DNA of 64,000 bases from Isoetes taiwanensis (taxonomy: Eukaryota; Streptophyta; Lycopodiopsida; Isoetales; Isoetaceae): assembly GCA_021234155.1 (NCBI GenBank), contig JAJEKV010000060.1:5664323-5728322 (forward strand), read 5' to 3'. Numbering within the stretch: the first letter of the stretch is position 1; each line of letters opens with the position of its first letter. The position numbers were made by a program, and so were the translations under genes. Below the pieces are notes generated by a model, which was given only the letters and a program-made list of their open reading frames with translations, made no database searches and was not told the origin of the DNA. Positions 10,917-22,300 of the stretch are shown one piece after another.

Positions 10917-13900
10917 AGTATTGCGCATAAAAACCCGCGTCCAATCGAATTAGAAAATAAACGTGCTCCAAAGGAGGTCTGAACCCGAAATCGATCAAGC
11001 TGAACATCTGGAGTTTCACAGAATATATGGGTTGAGAGGATATATATCCCACATGATAAAAAAAAATGTAGGTTAAGTTAGAAGGCAGAAAAAATCATGC
11101 AGAGACAATCCCTCCAAGTTTGAGCAAGCAAATATTCAGACAACTCGGCATGAATTAGAACATAACTGGAGCACTTGACACAAGTATCTATGCATCAGAA
11201 ACATCTGTCAGAATCAAAAGAGGCTCAAATCAGTGTCAGGGCCATGTATGGGAAGGATCAGCTGTTGTTGAGACGCCATTCTCTGAGTATTTCTACATTT
11301 GATCAGGTTCAGAAGATACACAAGCGTCTACCATTATATATTCTGCTCTTCCATTAGCTAAGGTCAGAAATTACCTATAGTAGGTAAAGCTGGAGAACGT
11401 AACGTCCAGAAGAACGGCAAGATACAGGTTCAAAATCATCCCTGCAAATCTGCCACTGTCAGCCAGAAATGAGATGCATTGGATCACGGACTCAAGTCCT
11501 TGCCATCAAGCTCATTTTTTTTTCTACCATCCCCGACAAGAAAACCCAGTTTGTTCCCACAGTAGATCATTCCTTATCGCATTACACAATCAGCCGCCCA
11601 AATATCTCCTTGCATCAAATCAAACTCTTTCTCATGCTTTAGAGTTAGATTTGCTCCCTTTTCTGAACTGGTAAATCCAGTCTAGAGATATTATTCTCTG
11701 TCAGTTTTAGTCTGTATCCTATTTTACAGATGAAGAGGCAATCCCTTTCAAGAGTTCGCTTTTTTTTTTTCTCTCGTTGAAGCTTAGCAAGATTTGAGAT
11801 ATGTGCTTGAGAAGCAAGAGATATGAGGCAAAAACACACCATCATTTTTCAGAATCGGGTTAGTTAACATGCATAAGAAAGAACTCATGTAGAATGCGGT
11901 GAGATTTGGCGAGACCTACCTTGAACTGGTGCTATTCGGGAGGAATTTGTAGTCCTCCTGCAGAATGGCATTTGTAGTGCTCCTGCAGAATGGCAACATT
12001 TTATCCTTCCAAGAACCTGAATGCAAAAATGTCAAGAAGTTCAGATTCAAAAAAGGTATGCTATTTTTGGTGTTGTTTTTGAATTTACAGTAACCTCTAT
12101 AACTACGCCACGTACACAGGCCTAACCAGCATGGGAAACTTTTTAGGTCCTATCGGAAAATTGCCTATGGTTATTTTTTACTATGGTTATTTTTGACCAA
12201 TCAGATATCTTATGTTTAGAGCCAGAAATTTCTGTTGTCTTAATAGAAAACCTTAAGAAAACTTGCCGGAAAAATTCCTACGATACACTAACCGAATCGG
12301 AAAATTTGCAATTTCAACCGGTTGGTTTATAGTGTTCCCCGGACTTTGCCCAACACTGCTAACACACAAAGACTTCCATTTGCGATAGATTTCTTAGCTG
12401 TGAAGTCGTATTTAATTAAAGTGGGACAAATCTCGAATTTTGGGACTCGGACTGAAAATGGGACTCATACTAAAGAGAATTCAGACTGAAGGGGAGGGAG
12501 AGGGGGCACATCTTGATAAGGAGAAGGGTAGGAGGAGAAGGAGGGAGGAGCCACAAGTTGAAGAGGGGAAGGGTAGGAGGAGAAGGAGGGAGGAGCCACA
12601 AAGGGCTTCCGATGACAGAGCAAAATAACACGAAAAAAAAGCTTTTGAGATAGCTAGCTTGCGTTGAGATAGCCATTGTGAATGCGTAGGAGAACTAGAA
12701 GCCGTTTGAATTCGCCGTAAACCGCAAACTCCAGGAGAAACTCAATTTTCTATGACGCCATCTCACCCGAAGTTGAATTCTCAGAGTCGATTGCCATGTA
12801 GCACGTGATAAAAAACCTAATAGAGCCGGGCCCTAAGGCATCTTCTATAGTGCGGATAAGAGAAACCCTCCTTCCAACAGTTTGCTTCAAGACCATACAA
12901 GTGGCATAACACGAAAAATAACATCACGCAGAGACAGTGCAAAAAGTAATTCTCTCTTTATACCGTGGGGATGCTCTTTTCTCGTTTTTAAATTTTGAAA
13001 TACTTTTCTTGCCCTACACCTTTTTACCTTTCACTTGTATTTAGCAATTAAATTTGTATTAAATTTGTGTGTGTAGTAATATAGTGGATATGGGCGAGTC
13101 AAAATATTTAAATACGTTGTAATGGTGTCGATGGTCGAGTATAATCCCTCCCTCCATCCCTAGCAATCTAAGTGTGTCCATTTAGATTAAGTATATAGCA
13201 TGGCCAATTGTGGGGTTCATAACTTACCAGCTTATTATATAGTTGGCTCCTTATAGATCACGGACTTGAGTCTGTAGTCTAACAAACATTGGACTTAAAT
13301 CTATAGCTCAAAATAAATCTCTACACTATGGGACTAGGGCCAAATGATATTTTTGTTGGACTTGCTTGAAGTGGATATGCTGGTCTCCATTATTGTTGGC
13401 TCCATAACATGCATTCATTTCCCCAAGTTTATGGACTCAAGTCCGTAAACTCAAGTTACAACTTATGCTCATCTTTTTAGTTGATTGGCTTCATAACATG
13501 CATCAAGTCCGTAGCTCAAATTATATTCTCAACTTGGGTCTAGTTTACGGACTTAAATCTATACCTCAAGTTACCTCTTGTGTAGCCAAAGAACATGACT
13601 CAAATAAGTATGATTGACTTCATACATGATTCACAAACTAAACCTATGGGTCAAGGGTGTGTTTCCATGCCCCCTCGCTCGACCCGACCGGCCTCGACTA
13701 TTACATCCAAGTCGTGGCGGTGTGTTTCCATGAGGCAAGGCTCTTACTGCTGCATTATGCATAACCGCAATGAAGAAGCGGCTTAATGTTTCTTTAAGAA
13801 CAAAGCCTAGGTGGAAGAACATGTGAGAGTCTAGTGTGCTCATCTCCCCGCAAAAGCATGCTAGGTAGCCTCCCCCTTCTCGAAGCCTGTGACAATTCTC

Positions 13901-14508
13901 GGCCAACTAGACACCAAGATCCGAGATTTGGAATCTTATAGTGTAATATTATAATTGTGGTACCAAGTCCTTATACCCATTCTTCCTTCCTTACTCAAAC
14001 AACACATCTTCTTTAGTTTGTGGCTATAATGGAATCATGGATATGAGACTATGGCTACAATTATAGATAGTAATCTTATGAATATTAGATGTTCTCTAGT
14101 AAGTTGAACCATAGTGAGCGGGGGAAATTGGGAACAAAAACAAGAATGTTAGTTGAGAGAATGCTTGGACGAGAGTAGACTTTTGTTCTCTACCGACTTG
14201 ATTTGTTCTCAAGGCTAGCTAGCTTTTTACTAGGCATTCAATTACAAGATCTCTAGTTTTGTTTTGACATTTTCTAACATGGTCCAAGATGAGCATAATT
14301 ATACGGTTTATATCTAAATGAATGTCCAATCAATAAAAAATCAAAACAACTAAGTCGAGAGGTTGAGTGCAAATGGAAGTTTTGCACGCTTCAGAGGTCT
14401 TAATGTACTAATGTAAATTATCTATTTTTCTATGTATTATGTAAAATACCCTTGTGGACGAGGTGCAAGCCGGCGACGACGCGTGGGACGAAAGCATTGC
14501 TAAGGCCA
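10917..14508. other. intergenic sequence with small repeats, no gene
   Basis: No gene is supported. A purine-rich 35-bp unit (GAAGGGTAGGAGGAGAAGG and following bases) occurs at about 12522-12556 and 12567-12602; the ORFs there only reflect it. At 13140-13600 many degenerate copies of GGACTTGAGTCCGTAGCTCAA-like sequence appear in both orientations, giving short palindromic pieces. The rest is AT-rich. Confidence 0.4.
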
Positions 14509-14830
14509 CGATCCACTATGGAGACTTGCTAAAACATTAAAACATAAAACATAAAACATAAAACATAAAACAAGGGTATTTTATAAAACATAAAATGGAC
14601 TTGCTAAGTAGAAGTATCTCGTCAACATCCATTGGATGGAATCATAGATCAACCCGGATTTTCTCTGTTATCATATGCCATTACATCGGCTTGTATCATG
14701 GACTGAAACAAGCGGACTCGAACCACTAACACAATCGTTAGATTATGAGCCCGATGAGCCAACCATTACTCTACCCAAAGAAGGACTACGTGCATGTGAT
14801 ATTTGTGTTAGTTTGACATGATTTCAAAAA
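14509..14830 (-). repeat. dispersed repeat carrying a tRNA-Met-like segment, copy 1
   Basis: About 320 bp are shared with 19085-19398. On the minus strand 14784-14711 looks like a tRNA: a perfect internal B box GGTTCGAGTCC (14724-14714), a foldable T arm, a D-arm-like region (GGGTAGAGTAATGG), and an anticodon loop CTCATAA with anticodon CAT. The acceptor strands do not pair, so it is not a working tRNA. At the low-coordinate end the repeat carries AAACAT iterations (14535-14570). It may be a SINE-like or tRNA-derived element, though about 45 bp of shared sequence lie upstream of the tRNA-like part. Confidence 0.6.
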
Positions 14831-16218
14831 CAAGGTGTTTGCAAGACGGGAGGGTTGCCCTCTAATGCCTCGAGGGTGGGTTTGCTTATTTTTTTGTCGA
14901 AGTTAACAAGATTTGCGATAAGCAAAAGTATAAAATCATTTAAATGAGAGCAAAAGGAATATTCCTAAAAGATTCTCTTTTCTTTCACAAAAAGGGGGTA
15001 AAATGAGGTAAAAAAAAAAGTTGCATGCAACCACCTACTAGAGGAACTATAATCTCACGAAGAATCGACAGCCTTACACATATGAAGGCCCTACTTAACA
15101 AGCAAATGCCTTAAAACAGAAGGCCAAGCAAATTCAAACAAACAAAATGCTTAAAACCCAACAAACACCTTAAAACAAATGGCCAAGCAAACTCAAACAC
15201 TTAAAACGCCTAAAACCCAACAGAAAACACACATAGTAGCTTAGAGGAATTGAACCTGTTGGCCAAAAGTCTTCTACCAAAAACTCGATATAAGAGTGTA
15301 AGAAAACACATAGCACTAAAAAGAAAGAAAACTAAAGAAAAGTTTTTAGCTAACATTGCCACGGCAATTTCTCTATTCTATTAGACAAAGATAAGATAAG
15401 ATAAAGTTTTTATATCGAAAGAAATTGGCTAATACTAAGTAAAGGCAAATCGCGGATCATATCATTAAGGCCCTAATCACAAGAGTTTTAGCCTCATCTG
15501 AAATCTTTGTCTAAGCCACAAGAAGATAATACCGTAACACCTAAAAAGAATCCACACAAAAGAAGAAACGGTTGCAACAAGTAAGTTGCAATCTATAGAA
15601 GTATATGGGAAATCAATCTTTGCACTAACTTACCTTAAGCAGGAATCTTTCCTTTGGGGCATCTAGAATTGGGAGAACACATAAAAGATTACGAGCCAAG
15701 ATGACGTTCAAGATAAAAAGAAATCCACTTTGTTAGGATAAACTTATGGTTTAGTTGAAAAGGAGTCAAGATGACGTTCAAGATAAAAGAAATCCACTTT
15801 CTTAGGATAAACTTATGGTTTAGTTGAAAAGGGTGCAAGGCTAACAATGACAATGGAGAGATTATTATTACATGCATGAAATAAAATGATATAACTGTAC
15901 ATATAACCCATGCCCCATACCTACTTATTAGTTAAATGTTGCAGTCGACAAATGTAAGCCATGCCCACACCTACCAAAGTTGACAAATATGTCAAATATT
16001 TTGCCCAACCACAAACACAACTTCCCACCAAAAACACAACTTCCCACCAAATTCTTAGATAAGGAGCAAGCATTTTATATGTACAACTCTTTATGATCCA
16101 GTGACATTGCTCTTGTAATGCTGCGTAAATTTTTATATGAGGAACCGTGATGTTCAGATAACTAGAATTTTCGTGCCTTGAACTCTTCTTCTCAATGCTT
16201 GGCTGCACTCCTCTTTCA
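14831..16218. other. AT-rich spacer with a 69-bp tandem duplication
   Basis: No gene seen. Units of 69 bp starting AGATGACGTTCAAGATAAAA lie at 15700-15768 and 15769-15837 and differ at a few positions. An imperfect repeat of CTTAAAAC(A/C)CAACA with AAACAAA blocks lies at 15110-15225. The minus-strand open frame at 16241-15921 follows the UGT pseudogene but has no UGT-like residues. Confidence 0.45.
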
Positions 16219-17520
16219 TCAAGATAATGATTTTTGAGCAACCTCTGTTCTCTCTACAATACCATTGTCCGATAATCTAATTCCAATTTTCCACACATCC
16301 GCAATATAACGACAATTTAAAGGTTGTTCTCGCCATGCAAGGCCAACCAAGCATAGGCTTGCCTCGCACATACTCTCCAAGGTAGAATTCCAACCACAAT
16401 GAGTTAAAAATCCTCCTATAGAAGGATGGTGAAGAACCTCCACCTGCTGTGCCCAAGCAATGACAAGTCCTCTATCGCGAAGTCCAGCAAGAATAAACTC
16501 ATCTAGCAAGTCCTTGGTAGAGCCACTTATAAGATTGGTTCTAAATACCCATAAAAATGGTCGCTTGCTCATTTCTAGGCCATAAGCAAGCTCCATAACC
16601 TGGTTCCCCGTTAAGTTAGCGGACTTCCAAAAGAAACATATAACACGGAGGAAGTTTTCTCGTCGGTGTCTAACCACTTTATACATGTTAGGTCTTCTTC
16701 CCAAAGGCGGACACCATTCCTAACTCTTCTTGGCCATTTTCACCTAGTGCTTTTGAGGGAATCAAAGGACCAACTGCAATATATTTGGGGCCTAAGGCAG
16801 CCAAAACATCAGGCTCCAAATCTTCCACCGTGTTAACTAGTATCCAAGATGCCCTGGATAATTGAGCATATCCAGAAGCCTCTATTGATAACCAGGATCA
16901 TATGGATCTTCACCATGAAGTGCGTATATGATCATAAGCATTCATACAAGGTACTAGGCATGGAAATAAGAGGTGCCTTTATCCCTTGTTTAAATTTGAA
17001 CACGTAAGCATAAATTAAAAAATAAAATTGATATGCTAAAATAAGGAACACGATTTTATAATGCTTGAGCATATCCCAGAAATACAAATCATTTGAATAC
17101 CTTTCACATTCACATGAACAATCCCTTCTTCTATCAATCTAGGAAGCTCCTTCGCAGACGATTCTACCACAAGTGAAGAGGTGAAAAGTCCAACACAAGG
17201 AACCCCAACCTGCAGATCCGGCACCCAAGGAAAAAATGGATCATATATAATACATTTAAATTTCTTCTTTATTAATCGCTTCTAAAAGGGCTTCCACATC
17301 TTTTCTCAACTCCAAATGCGAGGAAGTCACTTAAATCGAAAAAGCATAACTTCCCCGCTTTTGCCATGTAAAGGATCCGGAACACCGAGAAGCCTCGATT
17401 TTGGAATTTGAAGCTTTTAAAGACCGCAAAGAAAAGCTTGTGAAAGGGCTCGGTGTTGACAATGGTTAGGGCAAACCCGACGGAAAGGAGTCCAAGGCCA
17501 ATGAAGAGAGCTGGTCCAGA
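16219..17520 (-). pseudogene. UDP-glycosyltransferase (UGT) pseudogene
   Basis: UGTs transfer a sugar from a UDP-sugar to small molecules in the cytosol. On the minus strand the pieces fall in family order but in different frames: FALTIVNTEPFHK (N-terminal, near 17470-17440), KCIIYDPFFPWVPDLQ (17270-17210), GLFTSSLVVESSAKELPRL, an interdomain part ASWILVNTVEDLEPD (16860-16810), and the PSPG box with WAQQVEVLHHPSIGGFLTHC and GWNSTLES, then EQPLNCRYI. The PSPG box is close to consensus although WAPQ has become WAQQ. Frameshifts, missing segments (about 16870-17040) and loss of the usual C-terminal helix make it non-functional. Confidence 0.85.
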
Positions 17521-17788
17521 GAAGAATATTGAGACGGGCGACCAGAGTCCATTTCCTCACTGAAGCCATTCCGGATACTAAATCCCACACTCTTATGCCC
17601 GGGTTGCCCAGAGCGTGGCCTCTCCTGGTTAGCCGGTTTCAAGAGTGGCTGCCCAACAACTAAAAATGACGGAGCATTTACAGCCAATAAGGGGGTTTTA
17701 GGGTCATAGGCATATTTCAGCATATACCGCATATACTTATAATATGCCACAAACCAAAACAAGGGTTTGCCCCTTAGGGGCAACCCAA

Positions 17789-18123
17789 AAAAGAAGTAAT
17801 TTGGTAATAATTTCAATAAAATTCCCTTTACTAAGATAATATTACTTTTTGCAAGTAGATTTTCTTTTTAAATACATTGTTTGTTCAGTTATATTTAATC
17901 CATTGATTGTACCAATTCTTTATAACCATGTGGGCTCATTATCACGGATTAATATGTGTATTTAGAAGCATCTCTATCTTTGCATCTATCTTTGAACGAT
18001 ACATTACAAAGATGATAATGGATGCATATTCTACACTCACATCATGCAACGAATGACTTCATGATGATAAAAAGGACTTCAAAATTAGTCACTATGATTC
18101 AAAATGATCAATTTAATTGCATA
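17789..18123. repeat. dispersed direct repeat A, copy 1
   Basis: About 335 bp match 19401-19750 at most positions, beginning AGAAGTAATTTGGTAATAAT and ending near TTAATTGCATA. Differences are scattered substitutions plus an indel near the end. It has no ORF. It lies just upstream of the UGT pseudogene, and its second copy lies about 1.6 kb away. Confidence 0.85.
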
Positions 18124-18734
18124 CCCCTTTCCAATTACACAAGAGGTGCGCATTGACAGAGTAATCCATAAACATCACAATGAACTAAATATCGAGAAAT
18201 GTCTAATCTATCTAGTCCAAAACACACTAGATTAGATTCATTTGTTAGAGGGTTGAGATCTTGGGATCTAGAGATCCTCTAAAGCTAAGAAAGGATGAAA
18301 ACTCGCCTAATGCCAACCAAAGTCGCCCCATGCCCCTCAAGGCGCCCATCTTGCTGAGATGCTTGAGGGATGCCGAGATCAAGGGAGCAAGTGCGAATGT
18401 GCTCGTGGGAGGTCTAAAGGATCCGAATCGCCGCAATGCGTGCGTTTTCTCGAGACCGAACCGAAAAGGAAAACTTTTTTAGGATTTCAGCCCCTTTAGC
18501 CCACCTAATCTAGGACTAAGGCTTCGGGCCCAATGGCTGGTTTCCATGTGGCACTAGGGCTTATATTGACATATCCTATAGATATGTGCAATATAATGGG
18601 TCTAATGGTTGTACCTCATGGTACAACTCTAACTAGGTCAGGTACATGTCGATATACTCAACATATACTAGTGACGTGGTAGTATAGTATAGGTATTTAT
18701 ATCGTATATTATCCTGGAACGTCACAACATAAAT
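18124..18734. other. intergenic sequence, no gene
   Basis: Short ORFs on both strands around 18245-18480 overlap and have no recognisable domain. The stretch 18560-18720 contains TATAGTATAG-type AT alternation. Nothing else can be named. Confidence 0.35.
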
Positions 18735-19084
18735 CCCACATTGGAATGGAGCCCGCAATGCTACCTGCATACCCATTTGCCTATGAAAAGGCGCAGACTC
18801 ATTGCCTCCAGTCGCACACGGGCACACCATCTTCGAATTGAGATGGGCAGATGGATTGGTGAGTCATGCCAAAACAGACTTTGTCAATGCTGCCAAATGG
18901 GAATCATTGAGGATGAATCTCATACCATTCAAATTTGCCTAGCATATGATCAAATCTGGACGCACTATGCTGAGTTTGTTAGGCCTTGCTTCTACTTGTG
19001 ACGCTGAGCACGGTTTTCGTTATGGACCCTGGGATCATATCTTCAGGAGGTCATAGATATGCGAGATCAGCTATGTCCTTATGC
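18735..19084 (+). mobile_element. LINE ORF2 C-terminal fragment
   Basis: The plus strand reads RRRLIASSRTRAHHLRIEMG followed by GRWIG and CQCCQMGIIEDESHTIQICL. This is the zinc-binding tail seen at the C-terminus of plant LINE reverse transcriptases (C-x2-C ... H-x4-C). Homologous scraps lie at 38020-38190 and 40360-40570. No RT core, 5' end or poly(A) tail is attached here; it abuts the tRNA-Met-like repeat. Confidence 0.6.
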
Positions 19085-19398
19085 GATCCACTATCGAGAC
19101 TTGCATCTAACCCCTTACATGGCATAAAAGCCCACAAGGGCATTTTATAAAACATAAAATGGACTTGCTAAGTAGAAATATCTCGTCAATATCCATTGGA
19201 TGGGAATCATAGATCAACCCGGATTATCTCATGCTATCATATGCCATTACATCGCTTTGTATCATTTGACCGAATACAAGCGGACTCGAACCACTAACAC
19301 AATCGTTAGATTATGAGCCTGATGAGCTAACCATTACTCTATCCAGCAAGGACTACGTGCATGTGGTATTTGTGTTAGTTTTACATGATTTCAAAAAA
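19085..19398 (-). repeat. dispersed repeat carrying a tRNA-Met-like segment, copy 2
   Basis: Second copy of the repeat at 14509-14830, with the same orientation and scattered differences. The minus-strand B box GGTTCGAGTCC (19292-19282) and the CTCATAA anticodon loop are conserved. Here the AAACAT iterations are mostly missing. It sits directly between the LINE fragment and repeat A copy 2. Confidence 0.6.
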
Positions 19399-19400
19399 AA

Positions 19401-19750
19401 AAAGAAGAAGTAATTTGGTAATAATTTCAATAAAATTCCCTTTACTAAGATAATATTACTTTTTGCAAGTAGATTTCTCTTTTAAATACATTGTTTGTTC
19501 AGTTGTATTTAATCTAATGATTGTACCAATTCTTTATAACCATCCGGCTCTCGTTATCACAGAATAATATGTGTATTTAGAAGCATCTCTATCTTTGCTT
19601 CTATCTTTGAATGATAAATTACAAGGATGATAATGGATGCATATTCTACACTCACATCATGCAACGGATGACTTCGTGATGATAAAAAGGACTTCAAAAT
19701 TAGTCACTATGATTCAAATGAGAAGTGGGATTCTCTCAATTTAATTGCAT
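19401..19750. repeat. dispersed direct repeat A, copy 2
   Basis: Second copy of 17789-18123 in the same orientation. Near its end it contains an extra GAGAAGTGGGATTCTCTC segment absent from copy 1. It lies immediately after the tRNA-Met-like repeat. Confidence 0.85.
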
Positions 19751-19919
19751 ATTTTTTTGAATGCCAACCTTATGTTCTTCTCCATGTGTTTTAAGGAGGC
19801 CACAAGATTTTTAGCTTTGTTCTTATCAGTGAAGTCTATAGAGCTTCTTAATGGCTGTTGAAGAGTGCACGTCATTTGATCATGTAGTTCAGATAATGCA
19901 GAGGTTCTTTAGGGAGCTA

Positions 19920-20331
19920 CTATTTAGAAGAAATAAAGTACTTTCCCTGTAGGCATGTGACGCCTACACTCTTGAAAAACTTCAAACAGTACTGGAACAT
20001 CAGGTTATTTAACTGACTAATAGCTGATCCCTTACTAGATTGCTTTTGAAACACAAATTTCCGAAAATCAGAAGTTTCCTTAAGCACTTCAACAATAGGC
20101 TTCAGAGTGTAAGCTTGTTCAATCATAGCACTTAAAGAATACATAGAATATACATTTTTTTTTTCTTAATCTCACAGGAAACCGATTAAACATTTGATCA
20201 ATCTGATCATGCATGTGACCAACGAGCAAAAAACTAGCCTTAACTTTTCTGAAGACACCTAAGTCAACCAGCATTGCACAATAAGCAAACATCACCTAAT
20301 TTTTATTCTCTCTAGTTGTTTTGTCCGGTTA
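19920..20331 (-). pseudogene. DUF7869-type gene, C-terminal part, cut off by a copia insertion
   Basis: On the minus strand, reading away from the copia 5' LTR, the frame gives TTRENKN, a stop (TAG), VMFAYCAMLVDLGVFRKVKA, then LLVGHMHDQIDQMFNRFP and, after a frameshift, SAMIEQAYTLKPIVEVLKE. The (V/M)GHxHxxIDQMF signature is what I know from DUF7869-type plant proteins, which have a transposase-like fold region of unknown role. The N-terminal half is at 26353-27150 on the same strand, on the other side of the retrotransposon. The family name is from memory of the motif. Confidence 0.65.
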
Positions 20332-21191
20332 TGATAAAATTTCAGCTCTATAAGTTTGGTACACTTCCATGAGAAGCAGTGGCAGTGGAAGTTTGATCAT
20401 TGCTAAAAACATTACAAGTGACTGTACATTCATGAGAAGCAGTGGCAGTGAAGGTACTAAAGTGAGCTGAGATCTTATGATTGCTATAATTATTGTTGAA
20501 GCTCTTAAGAAGGAGAATATGTGCAAGATTTGGAAAGCATCATGCAATTGTACCATGACTTTCATGATGCAGAAGTAGCATACTAGAATCATGACGGATT
20601 ATATGATTTACATGATTACCTAGGTTAATAATTGCCTAGGTAATGGTTACCTATATGATTTACTAAGTTAAATCATATCCAATGGTTTAGCATTTGAACG
20701 GGCTTATACAAAGGTTTGGGCATGTGGGATAATTCCTACGTGAAGACGTCTTCATTTAGCGTTTTGTCGGATCGGTAGGCCTTAACCGCTTCGGACTGCC
20801 CTAAATAAATTCGGAGATAATATTTGGGGACTTGGCTCTGCATGTAGACGGATCGATCAAGTAAAGGAGGAGAAGAGTTGAAGTGAATGATCGTGGTCAA
20901 ACAGCTACAGTAATTGGGTCAATGACCCGAGCTACAGTAGAACCATTAGCATCTGGTTTATTATTATTTGCTTGTATGAAGAACTGAAGTCTAAGTTACA
21001 TTATATGCTAGGATTATTTGAGAATGAATGACCACAACTTGGCTTCTCAAATACCTTGCATAATGACTTCATAAGAATAGTTGAGTAAATAGATTTGAGC
21101 ATTTGAATGATTTAATTGAGTTGCAAGAAAAACTTTGCTAGCCAATTGTAAAGTGTTGCTTGTTATTATTTCCTCGTGGAATTATCTATCG
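20332..21191 (+). repeat. 5' LTR of copia element 1
   Basis: It begins TGATAAAATTTCAGCTC and ends ...ATTATCTATCG, where the partner LTR ends in CA. About 860 bp. An internal direct repeat, CATGAGAAGCAGTGGCAGTG, occurs twice (about 20369 and 20430). The short minus-strand frame inside it is repeated in the 3' LTR and is not a gene. Confidence 0.92.
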
Positions 21192-21192
21192 C

Positions 21193-21205
21193 TGGTATCG
21201 AGCCG
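21193..21205 (+). other. primer-binding site of copia element 1
   Basis: TGGTATCGAGCCG follows the LTR after one base. The usual plant copia PBS, complementary to initiator tRNA-Met, reads TGGTATCAGAGC; here one A is missing, so priming would be impaired in this copy. Confidence 0.75.
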
Positions 21206-21210
21206 AAGCT

Positions 21211-22300
21211 ATGGCTAGCAGGTTTGGAGCTAGTTTGCTCAACACCATAGAGGTGTACAAGGGAGGTGCAGGATTTCAACTCTGGAAAGATGCTATCATG
21301 CATGTATTGGATGTTGAAGATCTTTGGGAAGTTGTAGATCCCAATAGTCAAGTGTCCGGCAGTGTATGGTGGGCAGAATCGCCTCTACTGTGCTCAAGAG
21401 TGTGAGCCGGAGGTCAATCGCCAGCCAGAGTTCGTGTGGTGCAAGTGCTGCAGGTGGTGCGTGGTGGTGCAGGTGGTGCATGCGCTGCAGGTTCAGGAGG
21501 AGCTTCAAGTACAGTTCGAGAGAAGTCTTTGCTGACCAAAACCAAAGAAGCCCAGGGCATTATAACTTGTAAGTTGAGTCCTGCTATTCGTCTAAGAATT
21601 AGATCATTAAGTCCTAGGGAGATGTGGAAATATCTCCTTAAGCATTATGAGGAAAAGACTTCCTCTCAAATAGACGTCTTGGAAACTGAATTGAGGAATT
21701 TAAAGCTAAAAGAGGATGAGGATGTATCCGAATTCTTTAATAAATTTGATAATTTACTGGCTGACCTTGAAGGGGCTGGTGTAATAATATCTGATAGGAG
21801 TCAGGTATTACAAATATCCAGGGCCATAAGTGAGAATGAAACTCTAGCCTTGTTTATTAGAAACTCAAACAAAAGTAGAGAAGAAGCAGAAGTTATGCTG
21901 AGAACTGAATGGGAGCAGAAAAAAATTCTAAGACAAACTGAAGAAACTCCTGAGATCTTGATGATTAAAAGGAAAGATAAGGTTATTTGCTATCACTGTC
22001 ATGAAGCTGGACATTATAAAAATGAATGTCCTAAAGCTAGAAAAGAATTCAATTGTTTCACATGTGGTGGTAGAGGGCATATGGCTTCCAAATGCCCTAC
22101 ACCAAAGAATTCTGGCAGAGCATCAAGAGGAAGAGGTGATTCAAGCTCTGGGAGGTCTGGAAGAGGTAGAGGCCAAAATTATGAGAGAGCCTATGTGGCA
22201 CAAGAAGTACAAGAGGAGAAAACCAAATCAGCAGAAGATGAAGATGAGGTAATACATGGTTTTGCAGTTATCAATGAGGATGTTTGTACTAATAAAAGTA
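21211..22300 (+). pseudogene. gag of copia element 1
   Basis: An ATG at 21211 opens a frame (MASRFGASLLNTIEVYKG) broken by TGA at 21403-21405. The gag continues with FNKFDNLLADLEGAG-type helical capsid sequence and two zinc knuckles, CYHCHEAGHYKNEC (about 21990-22031) and CFTCGGRGHMASKC (about 22056-22097), then a glycine/arginine/serine-rich RNA-binding stretch. Two CCHC knuckles in tandem and an RGG-like tail are consistent with a nucleocapsid. The frame between 21360 and 21500 is disturbed. Confidence 0.85.

Noticed and set aside
12440-12676. Arg/Glu-rich ORF and its opposite-strand partner
   Set aside because: They translate a purine-rich tandem repeat, not a gene.
14711-14784. Possible functional tRNA-Met gene
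   Set aside because: B box and anticodon loop look good but the acceptor stem does not pair, and a second copy sits in a diverged dispersed repeat.
16219-17520. Functional UGT
   Set aside because: The pieces fall in several frames, with missing segments and a truncated C-terminus, in spite of the well-kept PSPG box.
20329-20592. Minus-strand ORF repeated at 25436-25756
   Set aside because: The repeated part is LTR sequence of copia element 1, not a duplicated gene.
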